Shown piece after piece: positions 44,623 to 52,628 of a stretch of DNA of 64,000 bases; positions within the stretch are counted from its first letter, which is position 1, and every line of letters starts with the position of its first letter. Under the pieces are notes generated by a model that saw only the letters and a list, made by a program, of their open reading frames with translations, did not search any database and was not told the DNA's origin. The position numbers were made by a program, and so were the translations under genes. Origin of the DNA: Bacteroidales bacterium UBA1714 (GTDB taxonomy: Bacteria; Bacteroidota; Bacteroidia; Bacteroidales; Paludibacteraceae); NCBI GenBank assembly GCA_002317295.1, contig DCIY01000012.1, positions 1 to 64,000 on the forward strand. The letters are read 5' to 3'.

Positions 44623-44655
44623 CAATCATCAATCATCAATCATCATTAACTCTTA
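44616..44655 (-). repeat. four tandem ATGATTG heptamers plus TTAATG-type remnant upstream of apbE
   Basis: Four perfect CAATCAT units on the plus strand (44616-44643), then CATTAAC and TCTTAACCATT. The innermost unit supplies the apbE ATG. Both heptamer families seen in this window are present side by side. Confidence 0.9.
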
Positions 44656-44703
44656 ACCATTCATTATTACGGTTGCCCTACAGAGGAAACCCATGGAAGT
44701 GGC

Positions 44704-45510
44704 CTAGAACCAAATACCGAGTCCTATCGTTCCGTTGAGGGTTTGCGAGTACAATTTGTCGTCGCCGGCAGCGTGGACATACCAAGAGGTCGGATCGCGA
44801 TGAATACCATCTGGATTGAGCATTCCCAGAGCAAACAAATCAAATTCGCATGGTCCTACTTCCCAGGTCTTGTCCAAACGCAAACTGAGATTGACCACGG
44901 TAAATGTCTCATTATGATACATGTAGTTTGCCCATGGCGATATACCGATGGCGCCCCCAATGCTGAAATCCTTGGGCAAAGCCTGTGTATATCCTATTTC
45001 CAAATAACTGGCATAGTCCTGCTTCAGATACTCATCCATGCTGGCCATAATGAAGGTATTCCACTGCACATACAGGGGGATGTTCAATAAATCTTCAAAG
45101 TAATAGCCGGCATTCACTTCCCATTGCCAAGAACCGAAATACTCATAAAACATGGTTCCCACTTCCAGACCAAAGGCTCTGAATTTGGCATAGAAATCTA
45201 CTTCGGGCACAAAATGCGTATTGGGATTATATTCCTCTGTTTGAGGCAGTCCTGTTTGGAATTTCCAGTCGCTGGCACCGAAACTTCCCCACGCACCAAC
45301 GGTGAGGGAGGTATGTTGCCCTTCATAGCCTATTTCTACCCCAGGTTGAAAACTCAATCCGCCATTGTAAATTCCGCGCCATAAAACGGCGCTGTTGATG
45401 TCTGCACCGGCGGTGTATGCAAACTCGACTTGCGCGCCAGCGCTTACGCTACACACAACAAAGGCAAGAAGCCACGCGAACTTCTTGCCATGTAACCATA
45501 CTTTAAACAT
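44704..45510 (-). CDS. predicted outer-membrane beta-barrel protein
   Basis: This 268-residue protein has a signal peptide (to about residue 27, VSAGAQ). Alternating aromatic-polar strands throughout and a C-terminal phenylalanine (LGIWF) fit a small barrel of 10-14 strands. It resembles the putative porins sometimes labelled TorF, but I cannot assign the family firmly. It is 11 bp downstream of the small HTH gene, so the two are probably one transcript. Cargo and role are unknown. Confidence 0.7.
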   Translation of the reverse strand: MFKVWLHGKKFAWLLAFVVCSVSAGAQVEFAYTAGADINSAVLWRGIYNGGLSFQPGVEIGYEGQHTSLTVGAWGSFGASDWKFQTGLPQTEEYNPNTHFVPEVDFYAKFRAFGLEVGTMFYEYFGSWQWEVNAGYYFEDLLNIPLYVQWNTFIMASMDEYLKQDYASYLEIGYTQALPKDFSIGGAIGISPWANYMYHNETFTVVNLSLRLDKTWEVGPCEFDLFALGMLNPDGIHRDPTSWYVHAAGDDKLYSQTLNGTIGLGIWF

Positions 45511-45521
45511 GGGTCATTGTT

Positions 45522-45770
45522 TTATAATCTGTTACGTTGTTCCCAAGCGATGCGGAGGGCTACCTCAAGAATACGAGGGTTGGCAAACTCCACAATACCG
45601 CCATCAGGACCCGGCTCAATGTGATACCCGATCTCTGCGGAACCATTACCATTAAAAAACGATCTTACATCGTCGGATGCAATGCCCAATTCTGCTGCAA
45701 TTGCATCCATAGAACCGTGTGGGAGACTGTCCTTCACTTCACGAAGGTGATTAAATGTAGTACGTATCAT
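45522..45770 (-). CDS. small helix-turn-helix-like DNA-binding protein, Bacteroidota-specific
   Basis: This 82-residue protein starts MIRTTFNHLREVKDSLPHGS and continues with a helix-turn-helix-like stretch (MDAIAAELGIASDDVRSFF). A conserved HIEPGPDGGIVEF segment and a short C-terminal helix follow. Close relatives in Bacteroidales have the same two-part layout. The target is unknown. It has its own promoter directly upstream. Confidence 0.65.
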   Translation of the reverse strand: MIRTTFNHLREVKDSLPHGSMDAIAAELGIASDDVRSFFNGNGSAEIGYHIEPGPDGGIVEFANPRILEVALRIAWEQRNRL

Positions 45771-45795
45771 AGTTGTTTAATTTTAATTCACGCTG

Positions 45796-45827
45796 CAAAT
45801 TTACAACAAAAATCTGGAATGTGCAAA
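45796..45827 (-). promoter_or_regulatory. promoter of the small HTH gene and barrel gene
   Basis: Minus strand: TTTG (45824-45827), 20 bp, TAAATTTG (45796-45803). It lies 25 bases before the start codon and after the end of the MFS gene. Confidence 0.8.
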
Positions 45828-45862
45828 TTTTAAGGCAAAAATGTGTATTTTTTCCTTTCCTC

Positions 45863-47110
45863 TTATTGCTTTGGCATCACAGGCTTGCTGCCCACGAGTG
45901 CGTAGAAAAGGATGTATGCCAAGCCGAGGATAGGCACAATGAAACTGACCAAATAGTTGGTATGGTCCGCCAGCAGGTTCTGGAAAAATGGCATGATACC
46001 ACCACCGCAAACGAGGGTCATAAAGATACCGGTGGCTGCTGGGGTATATTTGCCCAAACCTTCGACACTGAGGTTGAAAATCGTTCCCCACATCACGCTG
46101 GTCATCAATCCGCACAGGGACATGATTGCCATACTGACGGGTACAGCAGCACCTGCCACAGCAATCGTCCATGTCTCAGGGAAGAACAAAATACACGATA
46201 GCATGATAATACTGATGGAACTGACGGTAGCCAGCATCACTCGACTGGGAATACGACCACCTACTGTGCCACCAATCAGTCGGCCGATCATCATGCACAG
46301 CCAAAACACACCGACCATCGTACCCGCTGCGGCTGGACCTACCATAGGGTTGTTGCTCATATACAAATTAGCCGTATTGGGAACGCCCAACTCGACACCG
46401 GCATAGCAGAAGGCGGCGATAGCGCCTAATACACAGTGACGGAACGACAGGGGTCCAATGGGATCTTTGTCTGCCAAACGGGCTGCACGTTGCTCTTTGG
46501 TTTCGATATGGGGTTCAGGGATATTGCAAATCAAAATAAGTACAAAAGCCAATGCCAACATGACTATTGCAGCAATCATGGCAGGAGCGATATCACTCAC
46601 ACAGGCGGTGTCTATATTGCCACCGATCAACAAACCCAGAATAATAGGCGTCAGCGTACCACCAATCGAATTGCACACGCCACCGAACTGAATCAGTTGG
46701 TTACCCCGTTTGCCTCCACCACCCAGGGTGTTGAGCATCGGATTGACCACCGTGTCCAGAAGACATAAACAGAAGCCAGCCACAAAAGCTCCAAGTACAT
46801 ACACGCCAAAACTGCCTGCTATACCACTGTACCACTGAATGCCTACACCGATAATGCCGACGGATATAGCCAACAGGCCGGTGAATTTGTATCCCTTTCG
46901 GCGCAAGATCATCCCTGCTGGGATACCCATTACTGCATAGGCAATAAAAGTTGCCAGGGTACCCAATTGCGCCATGGCATTGGATGCTCCGAACTGGTTG
47001 GTAGCAATGACGCCCATGGAACCGGCAAAATTGGTCACAAAGGCAATCACAAAGAAGAGTAGGTACATCACCCCGATGGCGGCAATGTTTAATTTCTGTT
47101 TTTCAGTCAT
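45863..47110 (-). CDS. MFS transporter, FucP/FHS-like (copy 2 of 2)
   Basis: The protein is 415 residues from the ATG at 47110 (MTEKQKLN), chosen because copy 1 starts the same way; an in-frame ATG at 47122 adds four residues. It has twelve helices, with the same PAGMILRRKGYKFTG loop and NPMLNTLGGGGKRGNQL motif as copy 1 at 29750-31000. About 57 of 415 residues differ by eye, mostly conservative changes in the membrane helices. It lies 20 bp after a nadD gene that has lost its C-terminal end, and is the last gene of the prmA operon. The substrate is unknown. Confidence 0.85.
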   Translation of the reverse strand: MTEKQKLNIAAIGVMYLLFFVIAFVTNFAGSMGVIATNQFGASNAMAQLGTLATFIAYAVMGIPAGMILRRKGYKFTGLLAISVGIIGVGIQWYSGIAGSFGVYVLGAFVAGFCLCLLDTVVNPMLNTLGGGGKRGNQLIQFGGVCNSIGGTLTPIILGLLIGGNIDTACVSDIAPAMIAAIVMLALAFVLILICNIPEPHIETKEQRAARLADKDPIGPLSFRHCVLGAIAAFCYAGVELGVPNTANLYMSNNPMVGPAAAGTMVGVFWLCMMIGRLIGGTVGGRIPSRVMLATVSSISIIMLSCILFFPETWTIAVAGAAVPVSMAIMSLCGLMTSVMWGTIFNLSVEGLGKYTPAATGIFMTLVCGGGIMPFFQNLLADHTNYLVSFIVPILGLAYILFYALVGSKPVMPKQ

Positions 47111-47129
47111 AATAAGTTTCATTTAGTAG

Positions 47130-47678
47130 TTATTCTGCGTTCCGAATCTGAGTGCTGGAAATGTCGAACAAAGGCGCGTCGTGCAGATAAATAACATTCG
47201 TTGTTGTTGTCGTAGGGTGCTTTGAACCCGTGTCGTAGGCGCTGCTGCGCCGTGTCGTTAAGGCTTGGCCCGTCGTTATTCTCGGATAGACAAAGATACG
47301 GAAGTTTTCCAATATCCACTCCCATTCTCTCCACTGCTCACGGATGGCCCAATTGTCCTCGCCCATGATGAGTGTAAACGCATGCTCAGGGTAGGTGGAT
47401 AAGAGTGCGCGCAGGGTGTTGGCGGTATAACTGGGGCGGGGCAGGGAAAACTCAAAATCGCTGGCCACGAGTCCAGGCATGCCGGTGATGGCTTGTTTCA
47501 CTCCTTGCAGCCGTTCGGCCTCCGGTGCCAAATCGGTTTCCTTCTTGAGGGGATTATTGGGGCTGACCATCAACCACACCTCGTCGATGTCGGTGTGCTC
47601 GACAATCCACTGTGCTAATCCCGTGTGTCCAAAATGCACCGGATTGAAACTGCCGCCATATATACCTATCTTAGCCAA
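47130..47678 (-). CDS. nadD: nicotinate-nucleotide adenylyltransferase, C-terminally short and with a repeat insertion
   Basis: This 182-residue protein has the NadD nucleotidyltransferase motifs GGSFNPVHFGH (8-18) and DISSTQIR (172-179). It joins nicotinate mononucleotide to AMP in NAD synthesis. Two oddities show. Residues 134-161 (TTGQALTTRR...HPTTTTTN) are a low-complexity insertion encoded by three palindromes in a row. The protein also stops three residues after ISSTQIR, where relatives continue for about 25 more. Another frame continues only six codons, so no simple frameshift restores the tail. It overlaps gmk by 8 bp. Activity is likely but not certain. Confidence 0.85.
   Translation of the reverse strand: MAKIGIYGGSFNPVHFGHTGLAQWIVEHTDIDEVWLMVSPNNPLKKETDLAPEAERLQGVKQAITGMPGLVASDFEFSLPRPSYTANTLRALLSTYPEHAFTLIMGEDNWAIREQWREWEWILENFRIFVYPRITTGQALTTRRSSAYDTGSKHPTTTTTNVIYLHDAPLFDISSTQIRNAE
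47205..47279 (-). repeat. palindrome array inserted in nadD
   Basis: Plus strand: GGGT-n7-ACCC (47215-47229), GTGTCGTA, GGCGC-TGCT-GCGCC (47238-47251), GTGTCGTTA, GGC-TTG-GCC (47262-47270), GTCGTTA. The spacer TCGT(T)A recurs between hairpins. The length keeps the reading frame. Confidence 0.75.
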
Positions 47679-48228
47679 TGAAATTGCGAACTTTGGTATC
47701 TAATTCCTCCCAAGCGCGCTGAAGGTTGTCGTTGATGATGACACAATCAAAATGGCAGGCGTCTTCCATTTCGATGGAGGCCTTGGCTATGCGCTTGGCT
47801 ATCATTTCTTCGCTCGTATCACCCCGACCATGCAGTCGGCGGTTCAGTTCCTCGATGGAAGGAGGGGCAATAAAAATGCTTAAAGCGCGCGGTCCAAAGA
47901 TGCGCTTGAGGTTGATTCCGCCTTTGACATCCACATCAAAGAGCACATGGTGTCCGGCATTCTCAATGCGCTCAATCTCTGAACGCAGGGTGCCGTAGTA
48001 CAATCCCTCATACACCTGCTCGTGTTCCACAAACTGGTTATCGCGAATGCGTTGCTCAAATTCGGCCACGGGAATGAAATAATACTCTTTCCCATTGACT
48101 TCCTGACCGCGTGGCGCACGTGTGGTGGCACTGATGGACAACTCAAACGTGTCGGGAAAGGTCTGTAACAGGTGCTGGACCATGGTGGACTTGCCACTGC
48201 CGGAGGGGGCGGAAAAAATCAAAATCAT
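47671..48228 (-). CDS. gmk: guanylate kinase
   Basis: This 185-residue kinase has the P-loop FSAPSGSGKST (5-15), the GMP-binding SISATTRAPRGQEVNGKEYYF and a mobile lid. It phosphorylates GMP to GDP. The yicC-gmk-nadD order with 4- and 8-bp overlaps is the usual Bacteroidales arrangement. Confidence 0.97.
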   Translation of the reverse strand: MILIFSAPSGSGKSTMVQHLLQTFPDTFELSISATTRAPRGQEVNGKEYYFIPVAEFEQRIRDNQFVEHEQVYEGLYYGTLRSEIERIENAGHHVLFDVDVKGGINLKRIFGPRALSIFIAPPSIEELNRRLHGRGDTSEEMIAKRIAKASIEMEDACHFDCVIINDNLQRAWEELDTKVRNFIG

Positions 48229-49130
48229 AATACATTCAACACTTGTTCTTTGATTTGTTCAAGGATATCTTTCATCTTCACCACGATGATCTGCATCTCG
48301 CTTTGGTTGGATTTGGAACCGAGGGTGTTGATTTCGCGTCCCATTTCCTGGGCAATAAATCCTAACTTCTTGCCTACACCTTCGCCCGTTTGCGCCATCG
48401 TCTCACGGAAGTAACGGATATGGTTGGTCAAGCGTACTTTCTCCTCGGTGATATCCAGTTTCTCCAGGTAATAAATCAGTTCTGCCTCCAGACGGTTCTG
48501 GTCAATGGCCTGACGAGTTTCGGCGCTCAGTTTGTCCAACTGTTGCAACAGGTGTTGTTTAATCTTATCTACGCGCCCTTTCTCATACGGTTCCACTTCA
48601 CAAAGCAAGGCAGCGATGCCATCGAGTTTCTCGGTAAACATCTTTTCCAAGGCTGCACCTTCTTGTTCGCGGAAAGCGCGGAATTGTTCCAATGCCTGAC
48701 GGATAGCGTCTTTCAGCATGGTCCATTCCTCTTCACAGAGCGCCTGAACCTGAGTCTGCGCCTGCATCACACCCGGAATGCGCAGGATAGCGGCCGTGAG
48801 ATTGGCCTCAGAACTTCCTAATTCCTTTTCGATAGATTGGAGTTCGCGATAGTAGTAAGCAAACAGTTCGTGGTTGATAGGCACCACGGCATCGGGTTGG
48901 ATACCGCCTTCAGACTGCATATCCTGCGTATAAATGGCTACATCTACCTTGCCGCGTTCGAGCACACCGGTGAGCATGCTGCGAATATCGTTCTCTTTGT
49001 CGCGAAACAGATTACTCTCTTTGACAGTGAGATCCAACTGTTTGCTATTCAATGACCGTATCTCAACGATAGTCTTGTGATCGGAAAAAATATATTCGGC
49101 CTTTCCGTAGCCGGTCATACTCTGTATCAT
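48225..49130 (-). CDS. yicC: YicC family stress-induced endoribonuclease
   Basis: This 301-residue protein has the N-terminal MIQSMTGYGKAE and RSLNSKQLDL, and the C-terminal DUF1732 part with KLGFIAQEMGREINTLGSKS. E. coli YicC has been reported as an RNase acting on small RNA. It overlaps gmk by 4 bp and is separated from mnmE by heptamer repeats. Confidence 0.93.
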   Translation of the reverse strand: MIQSMTGYGKAEYIFSDHKTIVEIRSLNSKQLDLTVKESNLFRDKENDIRSMLTGVLERGKVDVAIYTQDMQSEGGIQPDAVVPINHELFAYYYRELQSIEKELGSSEANLTAAILRIPGVMQAQTQVQALCEEEWTMLKDAIRQALEQFRAFREQEGAALEKMFTEKLDGIAALLCEVEPYEKGRVDKIKQHLLQQLDKLSAETRQAIDQNRLEAELIYYLEKLDITEEKVRLTNHIRYFRETMAQTGEGVGKKLGFIAQEMGREINTLGSKSNQSEMQIIVVKMKDILEQIKEQVLNVL

Positions 49131-49138
49131 AATTCTTT

Positions 49139-49168
49139 AACCATTAACCATTAACCATTACCCATTAC
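49139..49168 (-). repeat. TTAATGG heptamer array at the mnmE stop codon
   Basis: Minus strand: GTAATGG twice, TTAATGG twice, then TTAAAG. On the plus strand CCATTAC/CCATTAA units run 49141-49168. The mnmE stop TAA is inside the first unit, as the thrS stop is inside its own array. Confidence 0.9.
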
Positions 49169-50442
49169 TTCCCTATACAGAACTTGGAAAAGATGTTTCC
49201 AAGCACTTCGTTATTGGTTATTTGTCCCGTTATTTCTCCCAGGGCCGTCAGGCAGTCTTGCAAATCCATGCTCAGCCATTCGCCGCTCAGACCTTGGGTC
49301 AAGCCTGTCTGCACGCGTTTGATGGCCTCTAAGGCACGCACCAGCGCTTCGTAATGGCGGGCGTTGCTGATGGTGGCGGATGAACTATGCAATTGAGGTA
49401 CCTGTTTCAGCAGTTGGTCCTTTACCCAATCCACATTGCCGTTTTTGGCACTGATGCCCGTTTGTGAGGGTACCAGATCGACCTTATTGTAAACGGGTAT
49501 GACACATTTGTCATCTCGTTGCAACACGGGTTCGGGTTGGGTCAAATCAATGACATGCAGCACAATCTGTGCCTGTTCGATGGCCCGTTGGCTGCGCTCG
49601 ATGCCCAATTTTTCAATTGTATCTTCCGTGTCACGCAGTCCTGCGGTATCGATGATGCGAAACAGTACGCCGTTGAGAATCAGTCGTTCCTCAATGGTAT
49701 CGCGTGTGGTTCCTTCGATGCTGCTGACGATGGCGCGTTCTTCGCCTATCAAAGCATTGAGCAGGGTCGATTTGCCGGCATTGGTTCGACCGATGATAGC
49801 GACCGGTATGCCTTTTTTGATGGCGTTACCGGTGGTAAACGATTGGGTCAGTTGTTCCAGATGCTGTGCAATCGTTTGTGCCAGATCCTGCAGTTCGCCT
49901 CGGTCGGCAAACTCCAGTTCTTCGTGATCCCCAAAGTCCAATTCCAATTCCAACAAGGATGTGAGGCGGAGCAATCGTTCTCTGAGTTCCTTCAACTCAT
50001 TGGATATACCTCCGCGTAATTGGTTCAGCGCCAAGCGTTGTTCCGCTTGTGTCTCAGCCGCAATGATATCGGCCACGGCTTCTGCCTGGGTCAAATCCAT
50101 TTTGCCGTTCAAAAATGCCCGTTGGGTAAATTCTCCCCCACGCGCCTGTCGGGCACCGAGGTCAATGAGTCGGCGCACAATCTCCTGTTGGATATACAGA
50201 CTGCCATGGCAGGAAATCTCCACCACATCCTCGCCTGTAAACGAGTGCGGGTGGGCAAAGGTGGTGACGACCACATCGTCCAGTTCGGGAATCGAACAGT
50301 AGTGCACTCGGGCGGTGAGCTCGCGGCCAAGAAAGATCGTTGCGATGCTTTTTGCCTGAGGTCCGCTCATGCGAATCACCGCGATGCCTCCCATGCCGTA
50401 GGGAGTCGCGATGGCTACTATGGTATCGGTCAGTGTTGACAT
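49165..50442 (-). CDS. mnmE: tRNA modification GTPase MnmE
   Basis: The protein is 425 residues from the ATG at 50442 (MSTLTDTIVAIATP); an upstream in-frame ATG at 50457 is less likely. It has the N-terminal folate-binding domain, a helical domain split by the G domain (GRTNAGKST, DTAGLRDTED, NKVD) and the C-terminal catalytic FCIGK. With MnmG it modifies wobble uridine in tRNA. It overlaps prmA by 13 bp. Confidence 0.97.
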   Translation of the reverse strand: MSTLTDTIVAIATPYGMGGIAVIRMSGPQAKSIATIFLGRELTARVHYCSIPELDDVVVTTFAHPHSFTGEDVVEISCHGSLYIQQEIVRRLIDLGARQARGGEFTQRAFLNGKMDLTQAEAVADIIAAETQAEQRLALNQLRGGISNELKELRERLLRLTSLLELELDFGDHEELEFADRGELQDLAQTIAQHLEQLTQSFTTGNAIKKGIPVAIIGRTNAGKSTLLNALIGEERAIVSSIEGTTRDTIEERLILNGVLFRIIDTAGLRDTEDTIEKLGIERSQRAIEQAQIVLHVIDLTQPEPVLQRDDKCVIPVYNKVDLVPSQTGISAKNGNVDWVKDQLLKQVPQLHSSSATISNARHYEALVRALEAIKRVQTGLTQGLSGEWLSMDLQDCLTALGEITGQITNNEVLGNIFSKFCIGK

Positions 50443-51209
50443 ATCATCATTCTCCATTCGCCTCGTTCCAAGATTTGTATCACATGCATTCCGTGCGTCT
50501 CCACCGATTGGCGAAGGGCAGGTATATCGGATTCATAAAATCCGCTTATCCACAGTTCGCCTCCGGCATTCAAACAGTGCGCATAGGTGTCCATTTGCCG
50601 GAGCAGGATATTGGTGTGGATATTGCTAAGGATGAGATCATATGCACCCTGAAGGGGATGATCCTGACATACAATCGTATATTGATGGGACCGGATACCA
50701 TTTTGTTGCATGTTCTCCTCCGTATTGCGAGTGCTGTTTTCGTCGATATCAATGGCACTCACATGTTCTGCACCTGCCACCACAGCCACAATGCCCAAGA
50801 TGCCTGTTCCGCATCCGTTATCCATCACGCGCTTGCCACATAGCCATTCGCGCTTTGCCACCAATGTATCGACCATCATCGAGGTGGTCTCGTGGTATCC
50901 GGCTCCAAAAGCGCAATGGGGATGAATGCGTACCATCTGGGAACCTACGGCGTACTCAAACTCAGGATGTTCCTCTTCCCAAGCCTGATTCCAATTTTCG
51001 TCCGGACATGTCTCCCAACCGATGAGTTGGGCATGGGGATGGCATTGCATGACCTGATTGAGGGCGTCTTCGTGAAACAGACTCTCCTGAATATAAGACT
51101 TGGGACCATCAAAGGCCTCAAATCCTATATCCGCCAAGTCCTGCTCCAGCAACTGCTGTTCCCATTCCTGCAAGGACTCTTGTTTCCAATGGACAACGAT
51201 GTAGCGCAT
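50430..51209 (-). CDS. prmA: ribosomal protein L11 methyltransferase
   Basis: The protein is 259 residues from the ATG at 51209 (MRYIVVHWKQ); the longer frame covers its own promoter. It has an N-terminal substrate domain, then a SAM-binding domain with FGAGYHETTSMM, VMDNGCGTGILGIVA and LSNIHTNILL. It methylates L11 in the cytoplasm. It heads the minus-strand run prmA-mnmE-yicC-gmk-nadD-MFS. Confidence 0.93.
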   Translation of the reverse strand: MRYIVVHWKQESLQEWEQQLLEQDLADIGFEAFDGPKSYIQESLFHEDALNQVMQCHPHAQLIGWETCPDENWNQAWEEEHPEFEYAVGSQMVRIHPHCAFGAGYHETTSMMVDTLVAKREWLCGKRVMDNGCGTGILGIVAVVAGAEHVSAIDIDENSTRNTEENMQQNGIRSHQYTIVCQDHPLQGAYDLILSNIHTNILLRQMDTYAHCLNAGGELWISGFYESDIPALRQSVETHGMHVIQILERGEWRMMICQH

Positions 51210-51227
51210 AATCCTGCAAATTCGTCG

Positions 51228-51259
51228 CAAAAGTACACTTTTTTTTTGAGATATGCAAA
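51228..51259 (-). promoter_or_regulatory. promoter of the prmA operon
   Basis: Minus strand: TTTG (51256-51259), 20 bp, TACTTTTG (51228-51235). It is interlocked with the folC promoter. Confidence 0.85.
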
Positions 51260-51275
51260 TTTTTGTGTACTTTTG
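51245..51275 (+). promoter_or_regulatory. promoter of folC
   Basis: TTTG (51245-51248), 19 bp, TACTTTTG (51268-51275). The folC ATG follows 9 bases after the box, so the message is nearly leaderless. Confidence 0.85.
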
Positions 51276-51284
51276 CACTCAATT

Positions 51285-52628
51285 ATGGAATATACCGATG
51301 CATTATCCTATTTGTACGCTGCCTGCCCTGCGTTCAGCGTGGTCGGTAATTCGGCTTTTCAACCGGGTTTTGAGCGTGTGGAGCCGTTATTGGCATTGAT
51401 GGACAACCCGCACCTGAAATGGCCGGCAGTTCATGTGGCAGGAACCAATGGCAAGGGGTCCACCTGTCATTTGATAGCCGCTTCGTTGCAGAGTGCAGGG
51501 CTGAAAGTGGGGCTGTTTACATCCCCACATCTGGTGGATTTTCGGGAACGCATCCGAGTGAATGGTCAAATGATTCCCCAACAGGAACTCATCACTTTTG
51601 TCGAAACCTATCGCTCGGATATAGAGCGTATACAGCCCTCGTTTTTTGAGGTTACCATGGCTTTGGCCTTCTTGTATTTCGCTCAATCTCAGGTAGATAT
51701 AGCAGTTATCGAGGTAGGCCTCGGTGGCCGCCTCGACTCCACCAATATCCTTCCACCCAACCATTCAGCAATCAGCAATAGCCCAACGGGCGAGCAATCA
51801 GCAATATACGGCGTACTCCTCTCCGTTATCACCAATATCGGCATGGACCACATGGCCTTATTGGGCAACACCCTGTCTGAGATTGCGACGGAGAAAGCGG
51901 GGATTATTCGACCCGATGTACCCTGCGTGATTGGTGAAACGCATGAACAGACCGCTCCTATATTTATAGAGCGTGCGCGTGCGTGTCGCCTGTGGGGTCA
52001 TGGATTGGAAACGAGCGATTGTCGTATATGGTTTGCGGATCAGTGCGGGTATTTGCAACGCTGTCGATTGCGGGATGTTCCCCAGTGTGAGTTACACGGC
52101 AATTATCAGGAAAAGAACATGCAAACAGCCTATGTGGCCCTGCGTGCGCTGATGGCCTCGGGTCAGGTGCCAAAATTAACCATAGCGGCCATTCGTCAGG
52201 GGTTTGCTTCCGTTTGTACCTTAACGGGGCTGCAAGGCAGATGGCAGGTGCTGCGTGAGCGACCGTTAACCATTTGTGACACAGGTCATAATTCTCATGG
52301 TTTGCGGTATGTGAGTGAGCAGTTAGCCCAATTGAAGTATGAGCGTTTGCACATGGTTTTTGGTATGGTCAGTGACAAGGATGTGGAGTCAGTATTGCCG
52401 CTCTTGCCTAAAGATGCTATATACTATTTCACCCAGGCGGATTCGCCTCGTGCCATAGCTGCGGCCGATTTTGCCGCTATGGCATCCGGTTTTGGGTTGC
52501 ATGGCACAGCCTATCCCTCCATAGAGGATGCTGTACAGGCGGCGCAAAGAGCTGCCGCAGAGGATGATGTCCTATTTATTGGCGGCAGCAATTATATCGT
52601 GGGTGTGGCATTGACCTGTTCGATGTAG
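51285..52628 (+). CDS. folC: bifunctional dihydrofolate/folylpolyglutamate synthase with an in-frame repeat insertion
   Basis: The protein is 447 residues from the ATG at 51285; the open frame upstream lies in prmA and the promoter. It has the P-loop VAGTNGKGST (51-60), the mobile loop FTSPHLVDFRERI, the VGLGGRLDSTN motif and VITNIGMDH. It adds glutamates to folates. Between LDSTN and LLSVITN, where relatives have a few residues, about 20 extra residues (158-177) are encoded by tandem heptamers around a palindrome. The 3' end overlaps convergent engB by 37 bp. Confidence 0.94.
   Translation: MEYTDALSYLYAACPAFSVVGNSAFQPGFERVEPLLALMDNPHLKWPAVHVAGTNGKGSTCHLIAASLQSAGLKVGLFTSPHLVDFRERIRVNGQMIPQQELITFVETYRSDIERIQPSFFEVTMALAFLYFAQSQVDIAVIEVGLGGRLDSTNILPPNHSAISNSPTGEQSAIYGVLLSVITNIGMDHMALLGNTLSEIATEKAGIIRPDVPCVIGETHEQTAPIFIERARACRLWGHGLETSDCRIWFADQCGYLQRCRLRDVPQCELHGNYQEKNMQTAYVALRALMASGQVPKLTIAAIRQGFASVCTLTGLQGRWQVLRERPLTICDTGHNSHGLRYVSEQLAQLKYERLHMVFGMVSDKDVESVLPLLPKDAIYYFTQADSPRAIAAADFAAMASGFGLHGTAYPSIEDAVQAAQRAAAEDDVLFIGGSNYIVGVALTCSM
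51766..51806 (+). repeat. heptamer-palindrome-heptamer insertion inside folC
   Basis: CAGCAATCAGCAATA (51766-51780), palindrome GCCC-AAC-GGGC (51781-51791), GAGCAATCAGCAATA (51792-51806). Two 14-base direct repeats flank the hairpin; the unit is again seven bases. Confidence 0.9.

Noticed and set aside
44623..44625. TTG as start of apbE
   Set aside because: The ATG three bases later is a normal start; the TTG is part of the repeat.
29750..47110. Composite transposon bounded by the two MFS genes
   Set aside because: No transposase, inverted terminal repeats or target duplications are visible; the interval holds core genes in common Bacteroidales order.
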